The translations under genes and the position numbers were made by a program. This document shows positions 15,348 to 22,974 of a stretch of DNA of 27,368 bases, piece by piece. This DNA is from Methanothrix harundinacea (GTDB lineage Archaea; Halobacteriota; Methanosarcinia; Methanotrichales; Methanotrichaceae): NCBI GenBank assembly GCA_002506535.1, contig DAXT01000007.1:29496-56863 (forward strand), written 5' to 3'. Each line of letters opens with the position of its first letter. Position 1 is the stretch's first letter. The notes below the pieces were generated by a model, which ran no database searches, had not been told where the DNA came from, and worked only from the letters and a program-made list of their open reading frames with translations.

Positions 15348-15986
15348 CTATAGAAAAGACGGGCTATGGTCCAGGAAAGCGATCCGCTTTCTCTCCCGGA
15401 CGAGAAAAGGGAGATCGTGGCCTGGAACCACCAGATCCGCAAGATCTGCCACCCGCCTCATGCTCTCCATGGCGAGATCCCTGTCGATGTGGAGGCGGGG
15501 CGGGAGGTCCTTGAGGTAGTTTGCGAAGAGGGGCAGGGCGTCTCCTGCCATCACTATCCGTCTATCCGATTCGCAGACGACGGATATGCTATCCAGGGTG
15601 TGGCCCGGCGTCTCCAGGATCCAGACCCCGGGGGCGACGATATCCCCCTCCTTCAGACCGCCGTCGCCAACCCCGGACAGAACGGGGGCGCGGGTGAAGA
15701 GGCTGTTATTTCCAGAATGGTCCGGATGGCCGTGGGTGTTGATCACCAGGTCAACGTCGTCAGGGGAAAGACCATGGACCGCCAGCCGCTCCCTTATGAT
15801 GTCGGCCTCGTCCTCTCTTCCGGAGTCGACGATGATCCTCTTCGACCCTGCCAGGACGAGGGTGACAGAGGAGCTGGCGTCGAGGACGTTCCCCTCCTCG
15901 TCCCTCTCGATACGCCCCGGCTTAAGGAGGACGGCTCGGGGCAGGTCCAGAGGCTTCATCTCCGGCGAGACGCGCCATTTCCCCAT
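15348..15986 (-). CDS. Metallo-beta-lactamase-fold hydrolase
   Basis: Soluble zinc hydrolase of 212 aa. The metal-binding motif THGHPDHSG provides His85, His87, Asp89 and His90. His129 (TPGHT), Asp149 (GDALP) and His190 (VPGHD) complete a dinuclear site. The short length and absence of extra domains place it with the stand-alone MBL-fold proteins (thioesterase/MBLAC1-like), substrate unknown. ATG 15986 is preceded by GGAGGAGAT at good spacing. The gene begins 39 nt after the purB stop on the same strand, so it is likely the second gene of a purB transcript. Confidence 0.9.
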   Translation of the reverse strand: MGKWRVSPEMKPLDLPRAVLLKPGRIERDEEGNVLDASSSVTLVLAGSKRIIVDSGREDEADIIRERLAVHGLSPDDVDLVINTHGHPDHSGNNSLFTRAPVLSGVGDGGLKEGDIVAPGVWILETPGHTLDSISVVCESDRRIVMAGDALPLFANYLKDLPPRLHIDRDLAMESMRRVADLADLVVPGHDLPFLVRERKRIAFLDHSPSFL

Positions 15987-16025
15987 CCGTATCTCCTCCT
16001 CTCCCCTCCTCTCTTCAGGCGCCCT

Positions 16026-17366
16026 TCAGTCCAGGAGGGGCGATAGCTTCAAGAGGAGCCGGTCGACCTGCTCGACGGCGGTCCCTATGTACTGGTGGGG
16101 GTCGAGGAGCCTGTCGATCTCCTCGGGGGAGAGGTGGACCGCCACCGTCTCCTCCTCCGCCAGGACCCAGGCCAGGGTCTTGCCCTCCTCGACGGCCCTC
16201 ATGGAGGCGCTCCTCATGATCTCGTGGGCCTTCTGCCTCCCGACGCCTCTCTTCGCCAGCTCCACCATCACCGACTCCGCCATGTTGAGGCCGGAGAGGA
16301 GGTGGAGGTTTCTTTCGACCTGGTCAAAGTTTATCGAGAGCCCCTCCAGGATCCGGGCGGTGAGGGCGAGGATGTGGTCGGTGAAGATGAACGCCTCGGG
16401 GAAGAGGATCCTCTCGCAGCTGGAGTTGGTCAGATCCCTCTCGTCCCATAGGGGTATGTTCGCGAAGGCCGGCTCCATCTGAGCCCGGACGATTCTGGCG
16501 AGGCCGCATACCTGCTCGGACTTGATGGGGTTTCTCTTGTGGGGCATGGTGCTCGATCCGACCTGCTTTTTGCCGAAGACCTCGGAGACCTCGGCGATCT
16601 CGGACCTCTGGAGGGTCCTGATCTCGACGCAGATCTTCTCGAGGGTCGAGGCTACAAGCCCCATCCAGCAGATCATCTCGGCGTGGCGGTCCCTCTGGAC
16701 GACCTGGTTGGAGACGTCCACCTCGAAAAGGTCCAGAAGCTCCATCACACGTTCCTGGATCTTCATGCCGTCGGCGCCGAAGGCCGCCTGGGTCCCCACG
16801 GCGCCGCTCATCTTCCCGACGGCGGCCCGGGGCTTCATCTGGGCGAGCCTCTCCAGGTGGCGGGCCATCTCCGACGCCCAGACTGCAAACCGCAGGCCGT
16901 AGGTGGTGGGAACCCCGATCTGGCCGTGGGTCCTCCCGGCGCAGACGAGGGCCTTGTGCTCATCGGCCCGGGCGAGGAGGACCCCCAGAACTCGTTTAAC
17001 CTTCTCCTCCAGGACGGAAAGGGAGTCCTTTATCTGAAGGCCGGTGGCCGTGTCCAGGATGTCGTTGGAGGTCGCCCCCAGGTGGACCCACTCGCCGGCC
17101 CACTCGCAGGATTCGGCGAGGGCGTGGACGACGGCCATCATGTCGTGGCCGATCTCGTCCTCTATCTCTTTCGCCCGGTCGGGGCTCGCCTTTGCCGCAG
17201 CGCGCGATATGTCGTCGGCCGCACCTTCCGGGATCAGCCCCAGCTCCTCCTCGGCCCGGGAGAGGGCGGCCTCGACACGAAAGAGGCAGCGGAACCTGTA
17301 ATCCTCCGACCAGAGATCCTTCATCTCCGGGTTTCCGTAACGATACTCGATGGGATGGATCGCCAT
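16026..17366 (-). CDS. purB: Adenylosuccinate lyase
   Basis: Catalyses two steps of purine synthesis: SAICAR to AICAR plus fumarate, and adenylosuccinate to AMP plus fumarate. The fumarase/aspartase-superfamily signature GSSTMPHKRNP is intact. The conserved HLGATSNDI block and the RTHGQIGVPTTYG block are present as well, giving all three active-site regions. The N-terminus MAIHPIEYRYG and length of 446 aa are usual. A minus-strand TATA-like TTTTATCT (17397-17404) lies about 34 nt upstream of the ATG, predicting a leader of only about 8 nt. The MBL-fold gene follows. Confidence 0.97.
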   Translation of the reverse strand: MAIHPIEYRYGNPEMKDLWSEDYRFRCLFRVEAALSRAEEELGLIPEGAADDISRAAAKASPDRAKEIEDEIGHDMMAVVHALAESCEWAGEWVHLGATSNDILDTATGLQIKDSLSVLEEKVKRVLGVLLARADEHKALVCAGRTHGQIGVPTTYGLRFAVWASEMARHLERLAQMKPRAAVGKMSGAVGTQAAFGADGMKIQERVMELLDLFEVDVSNQVVQRDRHAEMICWMGLVASTLEKICVEIRTLQRSEIAEVSEVFGKKQVGSSTMPHKRNPIKSEQVCGLARIVRAQMEPAFANIPLWDERDLTNSSCERILFPEAFIFTDHILALTARILEGLSINFDQVERNLHLLSGLNMAESVMVELAKRGVGRQKAHEIMRSASMRAVEEGKTLAWVLAEEETVAVHLSPEEIDRLLDPHQYIGTAVEQVDRLLLKLSPLLD

Positions 17367-17663
17367 AAGTAAAGCTCCAGAAGGGGATAAGGGAGGAGAT
17401 AAAAGAGGTTTTGGTACCAGCCCTCCGATACCAGACCCCGGCCTTTTCCTGTCGTCGGCGGTCGAGGGCGCACCTAGATCGTTCAGGCCGACGGCGCCGA
17501 CGCCCCCCCCTTCAATCAGCTCCCGATCAGCGGGAGAAGATAATCTAGCACTTCCTCTCCCAGAGGAAGGCGTCCCGAAAGGGACGTCCCTCTTCGAGAC
17601 GACGAAAAATTTCTCATGGGTCAGACCATCGATCCCGATCGAGAGGTCAGACCCGCCAGATCA
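17367..17663. other. purB-wrbA gap with three consecutive perfect hairpins
   Basis: Non-coding interval of about 300 nt. Three perfect inverted repeats are packed into 17520-17586. The first is CTCCCG-ATCAG-CGGGAG (17520-17536). The second is CTTCCTCT-CCC-AGAGGAAG (17551-17569). The third is CGTCCC-GAAA-GGGACG (17571-17586), which has a GNRA tetraloop on the plus strand. Further right GGTCAGACC occurs twice (17619 and 17645 area). A plus-strand TATA-like GATAAAAG at 17398-17405 could drive a transcript, although it overlaps the purB promoter. A structured small RNA or a termination/attenuation region is plausible. Confidence 0.5.
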
Positions 17664-18278
17664 TCAGCGCGCCAGCTTCGAAGCGATCTCGGCGACGTGC
17701 TTTCCCTGGAACCTCGCCCCGGCGAGCTCCGTCTCGCTCGGCGTCCTCTCCCCCGCCCTCCCGACTATTGTGGAGGCTCCGTAGGGGGACCCCCCCGCCA
17801 CCTCGTCGATCCTCCTCTGGCTCTCGAAGGTGTAGGGGAGGCCTACGACGACCATCCCGAGGTGGAGGAGGGTCGGTATGAAGTTCAATATCGTCGACTC
17901 CTGGCCGCCGTGCTGGGACCCCGATGAGACGAATACCGACCCCGCCTTACCGACCAGGGCGTTCCTCTTCCACTGGTCGCCGAGGGAGTCGAGGAAGATC
18001 CTCATCTGCCCCGCCATGTTCCCCAGGTACGAGGGGGTCCCGAAGATGACGGCGTCCGCCTCCTCCAGCTCACCGGGGGTGCAGACCGGGACCCTCTCGA
18101 AGCCCTTCCTCGCCTCCGCCGCCGCCCCCCTCCTCTTCAGCTCCGCCTCCGAGAGGGTCTCGGGGACCCGGCGGAGAGCCACATCTGCCCCCTCCACCTG
18201 GCGGGCTCCCTCGGCGACCGCCTCGGCCAGCTGGTGGGTGTGGCCGTTCATGGTGTAGTAGACTACCAGTACCAACAA
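17664..18278 (-). CDS. WrbA-type flavoprotein / NAD(P)H:quinone oxidoreductase
   Basis: FMN-binding flavodoxin-fold protein of the WrbA family, usually a tetramer reducing quinones by two electrons. The FMN phosphate loop near the start reads YYTMNGHTHQLAEAV. FGTPSYLGNMAGQMRIFLDSLG, SSGSQHGGQESTI and GGSPYGASTI follow in family order. Length 204 aa is typical. The start appears to be TTG 18278: GGAGGT lies 8 nt upstream, and no ATG exists before the flavin loop except one that would remove strand 1. In an anaerobe a role in oxidative-stress defence is likely. Confidence 0.92.
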   Translation of the reverse strand: MLVLVVYYTMNGHTHQLAEAVAEGARQVEGADVALRRVPETLSEAELKRRGAAAEARKGFERVPVCTPGELEEADAVIFGTPSYLGNMAGQMRIFLDSLGDQWKRNALVGKAGSVFVSSGSQHGGQESTILNFIPTLLHLGMVVVGLPYTFESQRRIDEVAGGSPYGASTIVGRAGERTPSETELAGARFQGKHVAEIASKLAR

Positions 18279-18383
18279 TTGATTCTACCTCCAGGCTATT
18301 ATGCGGCTGCAAACTATTTCTAATTTGTTGGCGCGAAGGGGTTTGGGAGCGGAGAAGGGGCGATGGACCCTTCCAACAGGCGG

Positions 18384-18690
18384 CTAAGGGTAGAGACCTT
18401 CCAGGAGGATCTTGTGGCCTATGCCGATGAGGACGAGACCCCCTGAGATCTCGATCCTCCCCTCGAAGAGGCGGGCAGAAAAATTCTCCGATGTAAACCC
18501 CGAGAGAAAGAGAGGGGGAAGGTGACGGCGCCGATGACCGCCACGGGACAGACGACGTATGCCTCCAGGAAGGCGAAAGAGACTCCGACGGCGAGGGCGT
18601 TGATGCTGGCGGCGGGGGCTGGCCGAGGGCGATCAGAAGGGCGGATGTGCCGTCCAAGAACCTCTCTATCCACCAGGAAAGCGGTTCATC
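18384..18690 (-). pseudogene. MntP-like manganese exporter, C-terminal frameshifted remnant
   Basis: Reading the minus strand in shifting frames restores the C-terminal part of an MntP (DUF204) membrane transporter. One frame gives WIERFLDGTSALLIALG. The next frame gives ASINALAVGVSFAFLEAYVV and VIGAVTFPLSF, where the family has SIDALAVGVSFAFL. A third gives LGVYIGEFF. A further shift gives ARLFEGRIEISGGLVLIGIG and HKILLEGLYP before a TAG at 18384-18386. At least three frame changes are needed, the Asp of SIDA is Asn, and the N-terminal half of the protein is absent. It lies directly after the methyltransferase on the same strand, so it is a decaying gene rather than a sequencing slip. Confidence 0.8.
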
Positions 18691-19388
18691 TATAACCTTT
18701 CTCCCCGGACGACGACAAAAGAGCCCCGGCCGTATCCGGGGATTGGAGGCTGGAGGGAGGTCATCTCCTCGGGCTGCGAGAAGAGGGTCTGGGCGAAGGC
18801 GAGCTCCCAAAACCCCGCTCCTTCCAGGAGGGCGGCCATCTCCTCGGGGGAGAGGAATCGGGCATCCCCATAAAAGCCGGCTTGATCTTTACCCCTCATT
18901 CCCTTTCTCCCCTCCTTCTCTCCCTTTTTCCCTTTCTTCCCCTCCACCCACCCCTTCTCCCCTTCATACCGCCTGGCTAGGGGGCTATCGCGGTCGATGA
19001 AGCCGACGACGATCGACCCGCCAGGGGCGAGGACCCGGGCGGCCTCCCGGAAGGCGGCAGCTTTGTCCCTGAGGAGGAAGTCGACGGTCACCATCAGGAG
19101 GAGGTCGAAGGGACCGTCCCGGAAGGGGAGCCGCTCGGCGACGCCCCTGACGCAAAGAACGCCCCTACCGCGCGCTACCTCCATCATCGGAAGGGATGGG
19201 TCGAGGCCGACGGAGATGCCGAGGGGGGCGGCGAACCTCCCCGTCCCGACCCCCACCTCCAGCCCCAGCCGGAAGGGTGGGGTCAGGTATCTGACGGCTC
19301 CAAGCTCCGATAGGTAGGCGGCCCGGTTCCTCTCAAACCATCGGTCGTAGCGGTCGACCTGGTGGTCGTAGGGGTCGATTCCCTCAAT
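18690..19388 (-). CDS. SAM-dependent methyltransferase with AUU start or start-proximal frameshift
   Basis: Class I methyltransferase, substrate unknown. The SAM-binding motif I reads LEVGVGTGRFAAPLG. The frame clearly extends upstream of the GTG at 19256 to IDPYDHQVDRYDRWFERNRA, a usual N-terminus in this group. In that frame an in-frame stop precedes codon ATT 19388, and no ATG, GTG or TTG exists before motif I. GGAGG lies 9 nt before this ATT, which makes an AUU start plausible (232 aa). Alternatively the ATG at 19395 reads only MSH-stop, and one surplus C would explain the break. A Lys/Gly/Glu-rich insert (about residues 143-168) is unusual. The gene overlaps the ferredoxin stop and ends the cooS operon. 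Confidence 0.72.
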   Translation of the reverse strand: MEGIDPYDHQVDRYDRWFERNRAAYLSELGAVRYLTPPFRLGLEVGVGTGRFAAPLGISVGLDPSLPMMEVARGRGVLCVRGVAERLPFRDGPFDLLLMVTVDFLLRDKAAAFREAARVLAPGGSIVVGFIDRDSPLARRYEGEKGWVEGKKGKKGEKEGRKGMRGKDQAGFYGDARFLSPEEMAALLEGAGFWELAFAQTLFSQPEEMTSLQPPIPGYGRGSFVVVRGERL

Positions 19389-19394
19389 GGCTCA

Positions 19395-19871
19395 TCACCT
19401 CCTCGCCCCGCTCCTTCTGACGATCAGCTCCCTAGATGCCGCCTCCCGGAAGGCCGACCGGCGGCAGGTGGGGCACAGGTCCATCCACGAGGGATATGAG
19501 CTCTCCGCCTTGATCTCGTCAGTAAGCTTTCCTCTTATGTAATCCAGCTCCCTTCCGGTGGCAAACGGCGTCCTGCACCTGCGGCACCGGACCATCTCGA
19601 AGACGAGGGAGAAGCTCTCCTCTCCGGGGAGGGCGTCGGCCAGGGGCGCAGAGATCGCTCCCGTCGGGCATATCTCAGCCAGGGACTCGGCGATCCTCGC
19701 CTCGAACTCCTCGAAGGCCTGCGGGAACCTTATCGTCCGATTCGGCCCCCCCTCAGAGAGGGCGAGGGCAGATGATATCTCGGTCCAGAGGCTGGAGCAG
19801 GCCCGACAGCCGATGCACCTATCCTCGTCGACAAAGAATAACTTCCAGGGACCTTTCTCTGGAGCGGTCAT
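19395..19871 (-). CDS. Ferredoxin-like protein with one 4Fe-4S site and Cys-pair domain
   Basis: A 158-aa soluble protein. The N-terminal part carries CIGCRAC (19-25) and a distant ICPTGAI, enough for one [4Fe-4S] cluster. The remaining half has CRRC and CPTC pairs spaced as in a zinc- or rubredoxin-like site. A terminal basic tail closes the protein. Its ATG shares four bases (ATGA) with the stop of the upstream polyferredoxin gene. It is probably an electron-transfer partner of the formate dehydrogenase-like subunit in the same operon. I do not recognise the exact family; single-cluster plus Cys-pair proteins of this layout are seen next to FdhA/HycB genes. Confidence 0.8.
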   Translation of the reverse strand: MTAPEKGPWKLFFVDEDRCIGCRACSSLWTEISSALALSEGGPNRTIRFPQAFEEFEARIAESLAEICPTGAISAPLADALPGEESFSLVFEMVRCRRCRTPFATGRELDYIRGKLTDEIKAESSYPSWMDLCPTCRRSAFREAASRELIVRRSGARR

Positions 19872-20326
19872 GCCCTTTCCCTCCCGACGGCATGGGATTG
19901 GGCGATCCTCAGAGCAGCCCTCCTCCTCATCTCCTTCGTCTCCTCAAACCGGTCCCCGAGGATCAATGCCTCCGTCGGACAGGTGAGGACACACACCGGG
20001 ACCTCTCTATCAGGGCAGAGGTCGCACCTCTGGATCATCGATACGGTGTCAAGATCGACGGCTCCTAAGGGGCAGGCGATGATGCACAGGCCGCATCTCG
20101 TGCACTTCTCGGCATCGAAGGCGACGGTGGACGCTTCCTGAGCCAGGGCCCCGGATGGACAGACGATGGCGCAGGGAGCGGCGTCGCATTGGTGGCAGGC
20201 GACGGGGACGCAGGCCCGGTCCCTAACCGCCTCCACCGATATCCTCGCCTCTCCGTGGACCCTCTCGCAGGCGACCACGCAGGCGTGACAGAGGATGCAC
20301 CTATCTGAATCAGCGTAGATCTCCAA
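19868..20326 (-). CDS. HycB/CooF-like four-cluster ferredoxin
   Basis: Electron-transfer subunit with cysteines for four [4Fe-4S] clusters in 152 aa. The sequence of motifs is CILCHACVVAC, then CHQCDAAPCAIVCP, then CTRCGLCIIACP, then CDLCPDREVPVCVLTCP. This is the HycB/HydN/DmsB-type arrangement that carries electrons between a molybdopterin enzyme and a partner. The gene starts 4 nt after the fdhA-like stop and overlaps the next ferredoxin gene, so it is almost certainly the partner of the FdhA-like protein. No membrane segment or twin-arginine signal is present, so a cytosolic complex is expected. Confidence 0.92.
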   Translation of the reverse strand: MEIYADSDRCILCHACVVACERVHGEARISVEAVRDRACVPVACHQCDAAPCAIVCPSGALAQEASTVAFDAEKCTRCGLCIIACPLGAVDLDTVSMIQRCDLCPDREVPVCVLTCPTEALILGDRFEETKEMRRRAALRIAQSHAVGRERA

Positions 20327-20330
20327 TCTA

Positions 20331-22376
20331 TTACACCCCCTTCATCTTTCCTATCCTGCAGGCTGCGACCTTGAACTCCGGTATCCTCGCCTCCGGGTCG
20401 ATGACGTCGCTGGTGATGGTGTTCGTCTGCGGGAAGTGGAAGGGCATGAAGATGACCCCGGCCTCCTGCCGGGTGGTGACCCGTCCCCTCGCCCAGACTT
20501 CGCCCCTGCGGGTCTTCACCTCCACCAGGTCCCCGTCGACGATCCCCCACCGGTCGGCGTCCTGGGGGTTCACCTCGACGAAGAGCTCGGGAGCCCTCTT
20601 CATAAGGGAGATGGACCTCCTCGTCATCGAGCCGGCGTTGTAGTGGAGGCCGATCCTTCCGGTGGTGAGGAGGAGGGGGTAGTCGAGGCTCCTCTCCTCG
20701 TCGGGGGGGAGGTAGTCGACCGGCACGATCCTCGCCCTCCCCTGGGGGGCGCAGAACTCATCCCGGTGGAGGATCGGGGTTCCCGGATGGTCGAGGAAGG
20801 GACAGGGCCAGATCACCCCGCCCCTCCCCTCGGCCCGCTCCCGGGTTATCCCGGCGTAGCTTTTGACCATCTTCCCGATCTCCGCCAGAACCTCCTCGGG
20901 ACCGGCATAATCGAAGGGAAGCCCCAGAAGGTTTGCGAGACGGACGATCGTCGAGAGGTCGGACCTCGCCTCCCCCGGCGGCTCGATGGCCTTGGGCGAC
21001 CACTGGACCCGCCGCTCAGAGCTGGTGTATGACCCCTCCTTCTCGGCCCAGGCCGCCGCTGGGAGGACCAGGTCCGCCATCTCGGCGGTCTCGGTCATGA
21101 AGATCTCCTGGACGGCCATGAAGTCGAGGTTAGCTAGCTCCTTCCTACCCCGGGACGAGGCAGAGTCGGAGTTGACGATGTCCTCGCCCACGACGTAGAG
21201 GAACCGCAGGTTCCCGTCCCCGGCGGCCACCGGCATCGTCTCGGCGGTCATCCCCATGCCTATAGGTAGCGAGGTGGCTCCCCAGGCCTCCTCGATCCGG
21301 CGGATCCCTTCGGCGTCGTTGACGGATACTGACCCAGGATAGAAGTCGGCGAGGACCCCCATATCGCAGGCCCCCTGGACGTTGTTCTGCCCCCGGAGGG
21401 GATACAAACCCGCCCCGGACCTCCCCAGATGGCCGCAGATGAGGGCGAGGTCGGCGCAGGCGGAGACGTTATTTGTGCCGTGGGAGTGCTGGGTGATCCC
21501 CATGGAGTAGATGATGGCGGAGGCGGGGGATCTGGCGTAGATCCTGGCCGCCCGGACGATCGCCCCCGTGGAGACCCCGGTGATATCGGCGGCCCTTTTT
21601 GGCGTAAAACCTCGAACCTTCTCTTCCAGCTCCTCAAAGCCGACTGTCCTCTCCCCGACGAACTTCCTGTCGTAGAGCCCCTCCTCGATGATGACGTTCA
21701 TCATCCCGTTCAGGAGGGCGACGTCCGTCCCCAGGTTTATCTGGAGGTGGAGGTCGGCGAGCCAGGTGGTGGGGGTGAGCCTGGGGTCGGCGACGACGAT
21801 CTTCGCCCCCCGGTCCTTCGCCCTGAGCGCCCACCGGGCGACTAAGGGGTGGTTCTCGGCGAAGTTCGACCCGATGACGAAGATGCAGCCGGAGTTTTCG
21901 AGGTCGGATATGGGGTTTGTCATGCATGCGGCGCCGAAGGCCCTGTTCAGGGCCGGAATCGTCGGCGAGTGGCACCTTCGGGCGCAGCAGTCGACGTTCT
22001 TTGAGCCCAGGAGCCTGGCCATCTTCTGGAAGAGGTAGTTCTCCTCGTTGGTGCACTTGGCAGACCCGAGAAAACCGAGGGCTCCGGGGCCGTGAACCTT
22101 TATCGTCTTCTTGATTTCCTCAGCGAGCCTCTCCAGGGCCTCATCCCAGGAGATCCTCTTCCAGCCTCCCTCGGTCCGGAGGAGGGGGAACCGGAGCCTA
22201 TCGGGGTGGCTCAAGATCTCGAGGGCGGCGTTCCCCTTGGGACAGAGCGCCCCCTCGTTGGTGGGATGATCGAGCATGTACTCGATCCCGGTGCCGCCCT
22301 CTTCTAGCTTGATGTAGAATCCGCAACCGAGAGCACAGTACGGGCAGACCGTGGGCACCAATTTTTCGTCGGCCAT
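20331..22376 (-). CDS. fdhA: Formate dehydrogenase catalytic (alpha) subunit, Cys type
   Basis: Molybdo-/tungstopterin enzyme interconverting formate and CO2. The N-terminal [4Fe-4S] ligands are Cys11, Cys14, Cys18 and Cys45 (CPYCALGC...ALCPKG). The metal ligand is Cys135 followed by the catalytic His136 in NVDCCARRCHSP, where other enzymes have selenocysteine. GSNFAENHP, MGITQHSHGTNNV and PLRGQNNVQGACDMG are the FDH-specific pterin and formate-channel segments. WAEKEGSYTSSERRVQ near residue 460 and the C-terminal barrel complete the 681-aa protein. No twin-arginine signal is seen. No FdhB (F420-reducing subunit) is encoded nearby; instead cooS/cooF lie upstream and ferredoxins downstream, so its electron partner is likely ferredoxin-like. 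Confidence 0.93.
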   Translation of the reverse strand: MADEKLVPTVCPYCALGCGFYIKLEEGGTGIEYMLDHPTNEGALCPKGNAALEILSHPDRLRFPLLRTEGGWKRISWDEALERLAEEIKKTIKVHGPGALGFLGSAKCTNEENYLFQKMARLLGSKNVDCCARRCHSPTIPALNRAFGAACMTNPISDLENSGCIFVIGSNFAENHPLVARWALRAKDRGAKIVVADPRLTPTTWLADLHLQINLGTDVALLNGMMNVIIEEGLYDRKFVGERTVGFEELEEKVRGFTPKRAADITGVSTGAIVRAARIYARSPASAIIYSMGITQHSHGTNNVSACADLALICGHLGRSGAGLYPLRGQNNVQGACDMGVLADFYPGSVSVNDAEGIRRIEEAWGATSLPIGMGMTAETMPVAAGDGNLRFLYVVGEDIVNSDSASSRGRKELANLDFMAVQEIFMTETAEMADLVLPAAAWAEKEGSYTSSERRVQWSPKAIEPPGEARSDLSTIVRLANLLGLPFDYAGPEEVLAEIGKMVKSYAGITRERAEGRGGVIWPCPFLDHPGTPILHRDEFCAPQGRARIVPVDYLPPDEERSLDYPLLLTTGRIGLHYNAGSMTRRSISLMKRAPELFVEVNPQDADRWGIVDGDLVEVKTRRGEVWARGRVTTRQEAGVIFMPFHFPQTNTITSDVIDPEARIPEFKVAACRIGKMKGV

Positions 22377-22426
22377 CTGGTTTTCTCCTCGAATATCTCA
22401 TAAAAAAAGGCGGGGAGGGATTCCCT

Positions 22427-22942
22427 TCACCTGCTCCCGCCGGCGGCTACGCCCCTCGCCATCTTCAGGGCGGACTCCACCCTCTTGGCCTCGGAGAACT
22501 CCTCCACCTCTTTGAAGACCAGAGCCCCTGTGGGGCAGGCGGCGGCGCAGGCGGGTACCTCCAGGTCGGGGCACCGGTCGCACTTGATGGCGACCCTCTC
22601 CACTCTATCCCTCCCGATCATCCCGTAGTTGCAGGCTGCGGCGCATGTCCAGCAGCCGATGCAGGCCTCCGGGGAGTGGGTCACGACCCTCGTCACCTCG
22701 TCCTGGCGGAGGGCGCCGGTGGGGCAGACGGCGACGCAGGGAGCCTCCTCGCAGTGGCGGCAGGCCATGGGGACGGAGATGGCGTACTCGGGGACGAACT
22801 CGACGTAGACCCTCTTCCTCGGCGCCGGCTTTTCGGCTACAGCCGATAAGAGGCTCTTTGTCCCGGAGTGCTCGACGGCGCAGGCGATCTCGCAGGAGCG
22901 GCATCCCATGCACCTTTCAGGCCTCACCAAGATCTCTTTCAT
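22427..22942 (-). CDS. CooF-like iron-sulfur electron-transfer protein
   Basis: Polyferredoxin of 171 aa, the electron-accepting partner of CO dehydrogenase. Four cluster motifs are seen: CMGCRSCEIAC, CRHCEEAPCVAVCP, CIGCWTCAAAC and CDRCPDLEVPACAAACP. An inserted hydrophilic loop lies after the first motif (HSGTKSLLSAVAEKPAPRKR), as in CooF. It begins 32 nt after the cooS stop and is followed by the fdhA-like gene after 50 nt. Sitting between a CO dehydrogenase and a formate dehydrogenase gene, it could wire the two enzymes together. Confidence 0.92.
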   Translation of the reverse strand: MKEILVRPERCMGCRSCEIACAVEHSGTKSLLSAVAEKPAPRKRVYVEFVPEYAISVPMACRHCEEAPCVAVCPTGALRQDEVTRVVTHSPEACIGCWTCAAACNYGMIGRDRVERVAIKCDRCPDLEVPACAAACPTGALVFKEVEEFSEAKRVESALKMARGVAAGGSR

Positions 22943-22974
22943 ATTATCTCAACTCCTGGATTTAGGGGCCGGGC

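Noticed and set aside
17520..17586. Hairpin group as RNase P RNA or SRP RNA
   Set aside because: The conserved core sequences of those RNAs are not visible and the gap is too short for them.
18070..18810. 246-codon minus-strand ORF spanning the wrbA start and mntP region
   Set aside because: Out of frame with wrbA and the methyltransferase; its only sensible part (FLDGTSALLIALG) belongs to one frame of the mntP remnant.
21965..21980. Possible selenocysteine codon in the FdhA-like gene
   Set aside because: The metal-ligand position (residue 135) is encoded by a cysteine codon and the frame has no internal TGA.
20331..22376. Molybdopterin enzyme as formylmethanofuran dehydrogenase subunit B or nitrate reductase
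   Set aside because: It is 681 aa long with FDH-specific TQHSHGTNNV and PLRGQNNVQGACDMG segments; FwdB is much shorter and lacks them.
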